From assembly GCA_041568335.1 (NCBI GenBank), contig JBFFZZ010000184.1, positions 1-6,323 on the forward strand: a DNA stretch of 6,323 nucleotides. The letters run 5' to 3'. The DNA is from WVWW01 sp041568335. Its GTDB lineage: Bacteria; Acidobacteriota; Polarisedimenticolia; Polarisedimenticolales; Polarisedimenticolaceae. The translations under genes were made by a program, and so were the position numbers. The notes beneath the pieces were generated by a model, which saw nothing but the letters and a program-made list of their open reading frames with translations, did no database searches and was not told the DNA's origin. Shown here piece after piece: positions 1 to 5,868 of this stretch (position 1 is the first letter of the stretch; each line of letters opens with the position of its first letter).

Positions 1-220
1 GCGGCTCGGTCTGGACGAACGTGTCGATGTGCGCCATGACGCTCGTCAAGTCGTCGGGCCCGCGCATGTCGAGGAAATCCTCGAGCTCCGGCGCGTAGGG
101 GATCCGCGGGATCGTGAAATGCTTCGCGGGATCGATCGCCTCGTTGTCCGCAACGAGCGAGCCGCCGGAAAGGACGGCGAGCGCGGCACAGGCTGCAAGC
201 ACGTGGGAGGACCTTTTCAA
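1..220 (-). CDS. Partial exported protein, N-terminus only; possibly carbohydrate-binding-9/DUF5916-like
   Basis: Reading leftwards from a TTG at 220-218, the frame stays open to the window edge, giving 73 residues of a longer protein. The first ~24 residues look like a Sec signal peptide: MKRSS, then a hydrophobic stretch (VLAACAALAVLSGGSLVA), with likely cleavage after SLVA. The mature part begins DNEAIDPAKHF and continues IPRIPYAPELEDFLDM and a stretch ending FVQTEP. That pattern resembles, from memory, the start of the carbohydrate-binding-9-like domain of large DUF5916-type exported proteins in Acidobacteriota; this is family recall, not a search, and is uncertain. The TTG start is chosen because purine-rich Shine-Dalgarno sequence lies just upstream (226-239) and the signal peptide begins right there. 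An in-frame GTG at 244-242 would put that sequence inside the coding region and spoil the signal peptide. The gene is transcribed divergently from aceE. Export is well supported; the substrate and role cannot be told from this fragment. Confidence 0.72.
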   Translation of the reverse strand, partial: MKRSSHVLAACAALAVLSGGSLVADNEAIDPAKHFTIPRIPYAPELEDFLDMRGPDDLTSVMAHIDTFVQTEP

Positions 221-225
221 GGCGA

Positions 226-239
226 CCTTCTCTCCTCCT
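226..239 (-). promoter_or_regulatory. Ribosome binding site supporting the TTG start of the left-hand gene
   Basis: On the minus strand this reads AGGAGGAGAGAAGG. The strongest anti-Shine-Dalgarno match, AGGAGG (239-234), is 13 nt from the TTG, which is rather far. The second element, GAAGG (230-226), is 5 nt away. Together they support initiation at the TTG at 220 rather than at the upstream GTG at 244. Confidence 0.6.
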
Positions 240-263
240 GGCACGGATCGGTGATCGATGAAC

Positions 264-299
264 GGAGGATTATCCCCACCCTCGGGAGGGTTATCCTCC
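264..299. promoter_or_regulatory. Tandem pair of 15-bp near-palindromes, candidate two-site operator
   Basis: Two related sites lie in tandem: GGAGGATTATCCCCA (264-278) and GGAGGGTTATCCTCC (285-299). They are identical at 12 of 15 positions, and their centres (271 and 292) are 21 bp apart, about two helical turns. Each is an odd-centred near-palindrome. The second has perfect GGAGG/CCTCC arms; the first has a perfect GGAT-T-ATCC core. The outer ends also pair with each other (263-270 with 293-300), and 278-283 pairs with 286-291, so the block could instead be read as a nested hairpin. The spacing and symmetry are what a dimeric repressor or activator binding cooperatively would need. The block lies about 43 nt upstream of the left-hand gene and about 140 nt upstream of aceE, so the left-hand gene is the likelier target. 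The binding protein is unknown. Confidence 0.5.
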
Positions 300-320
300 G
301 CCATGCCTCTCTTTTTACAA
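291..320 (-). promoter_or_regulatory. Candidate promoter for the left-hand exported gene
   Basis: On the minus strand, TTGTAA (320-315) resembles a -35 element. It is followed after 18 nt by GGATAA (296-291), a weak -10, or after 17 nt by AGGATA. The -10 part overlaps the right-hand copy of the tandem palindrome, which would fit repression by occlusion. The surrounding A/T-rich stretch (311-327) stands out in this GC-rich sequence. The match to consensus is modest, and the sigma-70 rules of this organism are unknown. Confidence 0.3.
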
Positions 321-351
321 CTTTTTGCGGTTCACCCGGGCCGTCCAGGTG

Positions 352-375
352 GGTCCGGCCGCGCGGGACCGGACC
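352..375. promoter_or_regulatory. Dyad symmetry just upstream of aceE, possible operator
   Basis: GGTCCGG (352-358) is the exact reverse complement of CCGGACC (369-375), with a 10-nt spacer between them. The right arm overlaps the place where a -35 element for the aceE promoter would sit. It could be an operator for the pyruvate dehydrogenase operon. It does not resemble the E. coli PdhR box. In sequence this GC-rich, a 7-bp inverted repeat can also arise by chance. Confidence 0.3.
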
Positions 376-393
376 TTCAAAATCCGGTACGAT
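365..393 (+). promoter_or_regulatory. Weak candidate promoter for the aceE-aceF-lpd operon
   Basis: TACGAT (388-393) is a reasonable -10 element and would place the transcription start near 400, leaving a leader of about 40 nt before aceE. The hexamer 17 nt upstream, GGGACC (365-370), matches the -35 consensus poorly. No better plus-strand promoter was seen between 221 and 441. The A/T-rich run at 311-327 contains a -35-like TTTACA but has no -10 at the right distance. Confidence 0.3.
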
Positions 394-424
394 AGCGGCT
401 CCCTGCGACACTTTTGGCCGCTTT

Positions 425-430
425 GGAGGA
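425..430 (+). promoter_or_regulatory. Ribosome binding site of aceE
   Basis: GGAGGA lies 11 nt before the ATG at 442, a rather long but usable spacing. It overlaps another in-frame ATG at 430, which therefore cannot use it. This favours 442 as the start; an in-frame ATG at 451 is too far away. Confidence 0.55.
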
Positions 431-441
431 TGGACCGCACC

Positions 442-3123
442 ATGGCCGACATGCTCAACGAACCGCGCCGGAGCGAACTCGACGCGATCGAGGAAAAGGA
501 ATGGCTCGAGTCGCTGGACTACGTGATCAAGCACGGCGGTCCCGACCGGGTCCAGGCCCTGCTGCGGACGATGCAGCGCAGGGCGGCCGAGTTCGGGATC
601 AACCTCCCGTACTCCGCCAACACGCCGTACATCAACACGATCTTGCGGCAGGACCAGCCGCGGTTTCCCGGACAGCGCGCGGTCGAGCGACGGATCAAGT
701 CCATCGTCCGCTGGAACGCGATGGCGATGGTCGTGCGGGCCAACCGCGAAGAAACCGGGATCGGCGGCCATATCTCGACCTACGCGTCGGCGGCCAGCCT
801 CTACGAGGTCGGCTTCAACCACTTCTTCCGCGGCAAGGACCATCCAGAGGGCGCCGACCAGATCTACTTCCAGGGCCATGCCAGCCCGGGGATCTACTCG
901 CGCGCGTTTCTCGAAGGGAGGCTGACCGAGCAACAGCTCGAGAACTTCCGCCGCGAGCTGAAGCCCGGCGGCGGGCTGCCGTCCTACCCGCACCCGCGCT
1001 CGATGCCCGACTTCTGGGAGTTCCCCACGGTTTCGATGGGGCTCGGGCCGATCATGGCGATCTACCAGGCGCGCTTCAACCGCTACCTCGAGGATCGCGG
1101 CCTCAAGGAGCGGACCGGCCGGGTCTGGGCGTTCCTCGGTGACGGCGAGACCGACGAGCCCGAGAGCCTCGGCTCGATCTCGCTCGCAGCGCGCGAGCAC
1201 CTCGACAACCTGACCTTCGTCATCAACTGCAACCTGCAGCGGCTCGATGGGCCGGTGCGCGGCAACGGCAAGATCATCCAGGAGCTCGAGGCGGTCTTCC
1301 GCGGCGCCGGCTGGAACGTGATCAAGGTGATCTGGGGCGACAGCTGGGACCCGCTATTGGCCCAGGACGTCGACGGGTTGCTCGTCAAACGCATGGAAAC
1401 CGCCGTCGACGGCGATTACCAGAAGTACAGCGTCGAGCCCGGCGGTTACATCCGCGAGCACTTCTTCGGCACCGACCCGCGCCTGGCCAAGATGGTCGAA
1501 CACCTCACCGACGAGCAGATCAACAAGCTGCGGCGCGGCGGCCACGATCCGGAGAAGGTCTACGCCGCTTACAAGGCCGCGATGGAGCACCAGGGCGCGC
1601 CCACCGTGGTGCTGGCCAAGACCGTCAAGGGTTACGGTCTCGGGGAGGCCGGCGAGGGCAAGAACATCACACACCAGCAGAAGAAGCTCAACGAGGGCGA
1701 GCTGCGCGAGTTCCGCGCACGTTTCGGCATCCCGATCAGCGACGAGGAGGTGGGCGAGGCGCCTTTCTACCGCCCCGCGGACGACGCTCCCGAGATGCAG
1801 TACCTCAAGGAGCGCCGCGCCGCGCTGGGCGGTCCCGTGCCGACGCGTACCGAGGAGGCGGAGCCGCTCGTCGTGCCCGGTGACGATCTGTTCGACGAGT
1901 TCCGCGAGGGTGGCGACCGCGAAGCCTCGACCACGATGGTGCTGGTGCGGTTGCTGTCCAAGCTGCTCAAGGACAAGGACCTCGGCCCGCGGATGGTGCC
2001 CATCGTCCCCGACGAGGCGCGCACCTTCGGGATGGAGTCGTTGTTCCGGCAAGTCGGCATCTACTCCCACGCCGGCCAGGTCTACGAGCCGGTCGACCGC
2101 GAGACCTTGCTCTACTACAAGGAAGCCCCCGACGGTCAGATCCTCGAGGAGGGCATCACCGAAGCGGGCTCGATCTGCTCGTTCATCGCCGCGGGCACCG
2201 CCTACGCCACGCATTCGATCAACATGGTTCCGTTCTTCATGTTCTATTCGATGTTCGGTTTCCAGCGTATCGGCGACCTGATCTGGGCCGCCGGGGACAT
2301 GCGTTGCCGCGGGTTCCTCGCCGGCGCGACGGCGGGGCGCACGACGCTCGCCGGTGAGGGGCTCCAACACCAGGATGGGCACAGTCATCTGCTGGCCTAC
2401 ACGCACCCCCACGTCGTCGCTTACGATCCCTGCTTCTCCTACGAGATCGCGGAGATCGTCAAGGATGGCCTACGCCGCATGTACGTCGACCAGGAAGCCG
2501 TCTGCTACTACCTCACGGTCGAGAACGAGTCCTACCCGATGCCCTCGATGCCCGAGGGTTGCGAAGAGGGGATCCTCAAGGGGGCTTACGCGTTCCGCAG
2601 GACGTCCAAGAAGAAGGGCGCCGACCGCGTCAAGCTGTTGGGAAGCGGCGCGATCATGAATGAGGTCTTGCGCGCCCAGGAGTACCTGCACAACGACTTT
2701 GGTGTCGAGTCCGAGGCGTGGGCGGTCACGAGCTATCAACAGCTGTTCCGGCAGGGGCTCGCGGCGCGTCGTCGAACCCGGCTCAACCCGACCGCCAAAC
2801 GCCGGCCGGCGTACGTCGAGCAATGCTTCGGCGGCAACGCCGACGGCCTGACCGTCGCCGCATCGGACTACATGCGGGCGCTGCCGTTCTCGATCCGCGA
2901 CTGGATCGCCGGCGACTTCGTCGGGCTCGGTGCGGACGGCTTTGGCCGCAGCGACGGGCGCCGCGCGCTGCGCGACTACTTCGAGGTCGACTGGCGCCAC
3001 GTCGCCTGGGCCACGCTGGCGCGGATGCACCGGCTCGGGGAGCTCGACAAGACCAAGCTCAACCGGGCGAAGAAGAAACTCGAGATCGATCCGGACAAGG
3101 TCTTCTCGGTGGAAAACGGATGA
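442..3123 (+). CDS. aceE: Pyruvate dehydrogenase E1 component, homodimeric type
   Basis: E1 of the pyruvate dehydrogenase complex, a cytoplasmic ThDP enzyme that decarboxylates pyruvate and transfers the acetyl group to the lipoyl group of E2. From the ATG at 442 it is 893 aa, close to E. coli AceE (887 aa), to which it aligns with an offset of about four residues through the first half. Visible landmarks: the GGH histidine at 110; His146 in FQGHASPG; the ThDP/Mg motif GDGETDEPES (233-242) ending with Asn262 and Asn264 in INCNLQRLDGP; the inner active-site loop GEGKNITHQ with His411; the cofactor-activating Glu570 in ILEEGITE; and GEGLQHQDGHSH (638-649). The N-terminal ~50 charged residues correspond to the part that binds E2 in the E. 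coli complex. In-frame starts at TTG 325 and ATG 430 would add residues that the E. coli protein lacks, and only 442 has a good Shine-Dalgarno. First gene of the operon; its stop overlaps the aceF start. Nothing looks broken. Confidence 0.97.
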   Translation: MADMLNEPRRSELDAIEEKEWLESLDYVIKHGGPDRVQALLRTMQRRAAEFGINLPYSANTPYINTILRQDQPRFPGQRAVERRIKSIVRWNAMAMVVRANREETGIGGHISTYASAASLYEVGFNHFFRGKDHPEGADQIYFQGHASPGIYSRAFLEGRLTEQQLENFRRELKPGGGLPSYPHPRSMPDFWEFPTVSMGLGPIMAIYQARFNRYLEDRGLKERTGRVWAFLGDGETDEPESLGSISLAAREHLDNLTFVINCNLQRLDGPVRGNGKIIQELEAVFRGAGWNVIKVIWGDSWDPLLAQDVDGLLVKRMETAVDGDYQKYSVEPGGYIREHFFGTDPRLAKMVEHLTDEQINKLRRGGHDPEKVYAAYKAAMEHQGAPTVVLAKTVKGYGLGEAGEGKNITHQQKKLNEGELREFRARFGIPISDEEVGEAPFYRPADDAPEMQYLKERRAALGGPVPTRTEEAEPLVVPGDDLFDEFREGGDREASTTMVLVRLLSKLLKDKDLGPRMVPIVPDEARTFGMESLFRQVGIYSHAGQVYEPVDRETLLYYKEAPDGQILEEGITEAGSICSFIAAGTAYATHSINMVPFFMFYSMFGFQRIGDLIWAAGDMRCRGFLAGATAGRTTLAGEGLQHQDGHSHLLAYTHPHVVAYDPCFSYEIAEIVKDGLRRMYVDQEAVCYYLTVENESYPMPSMPEGCEEGILKGAYAFRRTSKKKGADRVKLLGSGAIMNEVLRAQEYLHNDFGVESEAWAVTSYQQLFRQGLAARRRTRLNPTAKRRPAYVEQCFGGNADGLTVAASDYMRALPFSIRDWIAGDFVGLGADGFGRSDGRRALRDYFEVDWRHVAWATLARMHRLGELDKTKLNRAKKKLEIDPDKVFSVENG

Positions 3124-4430
3124 CGATGGGCGCGCCCGTGGAAGAGCTGAAACTACCGGAGCTCGGCGAGAACATCGAGTCCGTCGAGGTCACGGCCGTG
3201 ATGATCGCGGTGGGCGACCAGGTCGAGCGCGATCAGCCGGTGATCGAGGTCGAGACGGAGAAGGCCAGCCTCGAGGTCCCGGCGCCCGCCGCGGGCAAGA
3301 TCACCGAGCTGCTCGTCTCGAAGGGCGATCAGATCACGGTCGGCCAGGTCATCCTGCGTATCGAGACCGGCGCGGGAGAGACGGCGGAGGTCGCGGAGCC
3401 GAAGGCGGTGGCCGCCGGTGGCACGGCGGAAGCGGCGCCCCAACCGACGGCCGCGCCGCCGCTCCCCGAGCAGGACGACGCGCCCGTCGTGAGCTTCCCG
3501 GCCAAACACAAACCCAAGATCGGCCGCGCCGTCCCGGCCGCGCCGTCGGCCCGCGCGCTGGCGCGGCAGCTCGGCGTCGACATCAACGAGGTACCGGGTC
3601 AAGGACCCGGGGGCCGGATCAGCCGCGAGGACGTCAAGGCCTACGTCAAGTCGATCGTCCAGTCCGGCGGGGGCGCCGCGCCGAGCGGTCCTGGAACCGC
3701 GCCGACGCTGCCCGACTTCTCCCAGTGGGGCGAGATCGAACGCGAGCCGCTGACCAACATCCGGCGCGCCACCGCGGCGAACATGGCCAACGCCTGGACG
3801 ACCGTCCCGCACGTCACGCAGTTCGACCGCGCGGACATCACGCAGCTCGAGTCGATGCGCAAGCGCTTCAACCAACGGCCCGAGGCCGAGGGGCGCAAGA
3901 TGACGGTGACGGCGATCCTGATCAAGCTCGTCGCGTCCGCCCTGAAGCAATTCCCCAAGTTCAACTCCAGCCTCGACCTGGCCGGCGACTCGATCGTGCT
4001 CAAGAAGTACGTGAACATCGGCGTCGCGGTCGATACGCCGCGCGGACTGCTCGTCCCGGTCATCCGTGACGCCGCCGTCAAGAACGTCGTGCAGATCGCC
4101 GCGGAGCTGAACGACCTGGCGGGGCGCGCGAGGGACAAAAAACTGAAGCCCGACGAGATGCGTGGCGCGACGTTCACCGTGACCAACCTGGGCGGCCTCG
4201 GGACGACCTACTTCTCCCCGATCGTCGCCTGGCCGGAAGTCGCAATCCTCGGCGTCGGCCGCGCGGAGCAGGTCGCCATCTGGGGCAACGGCCGCTTCGA
4301 GCCACGGCTGATCATCCCGCTCTCGCTCTCCTACGATCACCGTCTCATCGACGGGGCGGACGCCGCGCGCTTCCTGCGCTGGACCGCCGAGGCGCTCGAG
4401 CAGCCGCTGTTGCTGCTGCTGGAAGATTGA
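3120..4430 (+). CDS. aceF: Pyruvate dehydrogenase E2, dihydrolipoyl acetyltransferase
   Basis: E2 core of the complex, moving acetyl groups from E1 to CoA by way of a swinging lipoyl arm. The 436-aa protein has one lipoyl domain (about 7-82) with the lipoylated lysine at K48 in ETEKAS. An Ala/Pro-rich flexible linker follows (about 83-138), then a peripheral-subunit-binding domain (about 140-176; ARALARQLGVDINEV, GQGPGGRIS), a short second linker, and the acyltransferase domain (about 200-436). The catalytic HxxxDG is complete: His407, Asp411 and Gly412 in YDHRLIDGADAARF. DFSQWGEIE, VPHVTQFD and GGLGTTYFSPI follow the PDH-type E2 of E. coli rather than the 2-oxoglutarate type. The ATG at 3120 overlaps the aceE TGA (ATGA), with GGTGGA at 3108-3113 as Shine-Dalgarno; an ATG at 3126 would shorten the protein by two residues. 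E. coli AceF has three lipoyl domains; this one has one, as in many other bacteria. It ends in a Leu-rich tail (LLLLLED). Confidence 0.96.
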   Translation: MTMGAPVEELKLPELGENIESVEVTAVMIAVGDQVERDQPVIEVETEKASLEVPAPAAGKITELLVSKGDQITVGQVILRIETGAGETAEVAEPKAVAAGGTAEAAPQPTAAPPLPEQDDAPVVSFPAKHKPKIGRAVPAAPSARALARQLGVDINEVPGQGPGGRISREDVKAYVKSIVQSGGGAAPSGPGTAPTLPDFSQWGEIEREPLTNIRRATAANMANAWTTVPHVTQFDRADITQLESMRKRFNQRPEAEGRKMTVTAILIKLVASALKQFPKFNSSLDLAGDSIVLKKYVNIGVAVDTPRGLLVPVIRDAAVKNVVQIAAELNDLAGRARDKKLKPDEMRGATFTVTNLGGLGTTYFSPIVAWPEVAILGVGRAEQVAIWGNGRFEPRLIIPLSLSYDHRLIDGADAARFLRWTAEALEQPLLLLLED

Positions 4431-4434
4431 CCGG

Positions 4435-5868
4435 ATGGCCGATTCCGCCAAACTCGTCGTCATCGGTGCGGGCCCCGGGGGTTACGCCGCCGCCTTTCTC
4501 GCCGCCGATCTCGATCTGGACGTCGTGCTCGTCGATCCCGAGGAGAACCCCGGCGGCGTTTGCCTTTACCGCGGCTGCATCCCGTCGAAGGCGTTGCTGC
4601 ACGTGGCCAAGCTGATCGACGAGGCGGATCACGCGGCCGACTGGGGTGTCGCGTTCGGCAAGCCGACGATCGATGTCGACCGGTTGCGCGGCTTCAAGGA
4701 CCGGGTCGTCTCCAAGCTGACCGGCGGGCTCGGGCAGCTGACCAAGCAGCGCAAGGTGCGGCACATCCGGGGGACGGCACGCTTCACCGATGCGAACCGG
4801 CTGGAGCTCGATCTCGTCGACGGGGGCACCGACACGCTGGACTTTGAGCACGCGATCGTCGCCACGGGATCGCACCCGACTGCGATCCCCGGGTTCCCCG
4901 AGAGCGAGCGGATCCTCGACTCGACCGGCGGGCTCGATCTCGCCGGCGTGCCGAAGAAGCTGCTGGTGGTAGGCGGGGGCTACATCGGGCTGGAGCTGGG
5001 TTCGGTCTACGCCGCGCTGGGGAGCAAGGTCACGATGGTCGAGATGACCGACGGCCTGCTACCGGGCGTCGATCGCGACCTCGTTCGGCCGTTGCAAAAG
5101 CGTCTGGAGAAAGCCTGCGAGGAGATCCTGCTCTCGACCAAGGTCGTCGCGATCAAGGAACAGAAAGCCGGGTTGAAGGTGACGCTCGAGGGCGACGATC
5201 TCGACAAGCCCGATCGCACGTACGACACGGTCCTGGTCGCGGTCGGCCGCAGACCGAACTCATCGGATCTGGGCCTTGAAAACACCGCCGCCGTCGTCGA
5301 CGAGCAGGGCTTCATCACGGTCGACGAGCGCCTCCGCACGGCGCAACCCAACGTGTTCGCCATCGGCGACGTCGTCGGCCAGCCGATGCTGGCGCACAAG
5401 GCGTCGCACGAGGCCCGCGTCGCCGTCGAGACGATCGCCGGCCACAAGGTCGCGTTCGAGCCGGCGTGCATCCCGGCCGTCGTGTTCACCGATCCCGAGG
5501 TGGCCTGGTGTGGGCTGACCGAGACCGAGGCCAAGGAACGGGGAATCGACGTGCAGGTCGCGCGCTTCCCGTGGGCGGCCTCGGGCCGCGCGATGACGCT
5601 CGACCGAGACGACGGCGTGACGAAGCTGATCATCGATCCCGAGACCGAGCGGATCCTCGGCGTCGGCCTGACCGGCGCGGGAGCGGGCGAGCTGATCGCC
5701 GAGGGCGTGCTGGCCGTCGAGATGGCCGCGCTGGCGTCGGATCTCAAGCTCTCGATCCACCCGCACCCGACGCTGTCCGAGACGATGATGGAGGCGGCGG
5801 AGGTGTTCTTCGGCCAGTCGACGCACGTCTACCGGCCCAAGCGAGCCAAGAAGGCCAAAACCAGCTAG
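4435..5868 (+). CDS. lpdA: Dihydrolipoyl dehydrogenase (E3) of the pyruvate dehydrogenase complex
   Basis: FAD-dependent disulphide oxidoreductase that reoxidises the dihydrolipoyl group of E2 and reduces NAD+. The 477-aa length is normal for the family. Seen in order: FAD-binding GAGPGG (11-16); the redox-active disulphide Cys43/Cys48 in GGVCLYRGCIPSKAL; NAD-binding GGGYIG (180-185) with Glu203 at the end of the next strand, favouring NAD+ over NADP+; the second FAD motif with Asp312 in FAIGDVVGQPMLAHK; and the C-terminal dimerisation domain with the catalytic pair His444 and Glu449 in HPHPTLSE. The start ATG lies 4 nt after the aceF stop, with GGAAGA (4421-4426) inside the end of aceF as ribosome binding site. 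Two features differ from the E. coli protein: Tyr-Arg in the disulphide loop (E. coli has Asn-Val) and a short basic tail, RPKRAKKAKTS. Its place in the operon points to service in PDH, but it may also serve other 2-oxoacid dehydrogenases or the glycine cleavage system. Confidence 0.96.
   Translation: MADSAKLVVIGAGPGGYAAAFLAADLDLDVVLVDPEENPGGVCLYRGCIPSKALLHVAKLIDEADHAADWGVAFGKPTIDVDRLRGFKDRVVSKLTGGLGQLTKQRKVRHIRGTARFTDANRLELDLVDGGTDTLDFEHAIVATGSHPTAIPGFPESERILDSTGGLDLAGVPKKLLVVGGGYIGLELGSVYAALGSKVTMVEMTDGLLPGVDRDLVRPLQKRLEKACEEILLSTKVVAIKEQKAGLKVTLEGDDLDKPDRTYDTVLVAVGRRPNSSDLGLENTAAVVDEQGFITVDERLRTAQPNVFAIGDVVGQPMLAHKASHEARVAVETIAGHKVAFEPACIPAVVFTDPEVAWCGLTETEAKERGIDVQVARFPWAASGRAMTLDRDDGVTKLIIDPETERILGVGLTGAGAGELIAEGVLAVEMAALASDLKLSIHPHPTLSETMMEAAEVFFGQSTHVYRPKRAKKAKTS
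5865..5868. other. Shared CTAG: overlapping stop codons of convergent genes
   Basis: The palindrome CTAG provides the TAG stop of lpdA on the plus strand (5866-5868) and the TAG stop of the minus-strand gene (5867-5865). The two genes therefore overlap tail to tail by 4 bp. No intergenic terminator is possible here, and I saw no hairpin plus T-run within about 100 nt on either side. Confidence 0.9.

Noticed and set aside
188..199. Possible lipobox LAAC in the left-hand protein (residues 8-11)
   Set aside because: The cysteine at residue 11 leaves too short a hydrophobic stretch before it for a normal lipoprotein signal; the hydrophobic core continues well past it, fitting ordinary signal peptidase I cleavage near residue 24.
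325..441. Extension of aceE to an in-frame TTG at 325
   Set aside because: The extra 39 residues have no counterpart in E. coli AceE, no good Shine-Dalgarno precedes the TTG, and the extension would cover the promoter and dyad region.
29..526. Plus-strand open frame spanning the left-hand gene, the intergenic region and the start of aceE
   Set aside because: It overlaps a minus-strand signal peptide gene and the aceE N-terminus in another frame, and has no ribosome binding site or recognisable sequence.
217..1200. Long open frame on the minus strand opposite the start of aceE (327 codons)
   Set aside because: It lies opposite a clearly conserved enzyme, has low-complexity Arg/Val/Asp/Glu-rich composition, shows no recognisable domain, and also runs across the intergenic region. 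Long antisense frames are expected in GC-rich coding DNA.
1354..2412. Minus-strand open frame of 352 codons inside aceE
   Set aside because: Composition is that of a shadow frame (Val/Leu/Arg/Glu/His-rich, no motif), and the sense strand is fully explained by AceE.
3153..4463. Minus-strand open frame of 436 codons opposite aceF
   Set aside because: Extreme Arg/Asp/Leu/Gly content and no family motif; it mirrors the strong G/C bias at codon third positions of aceF.
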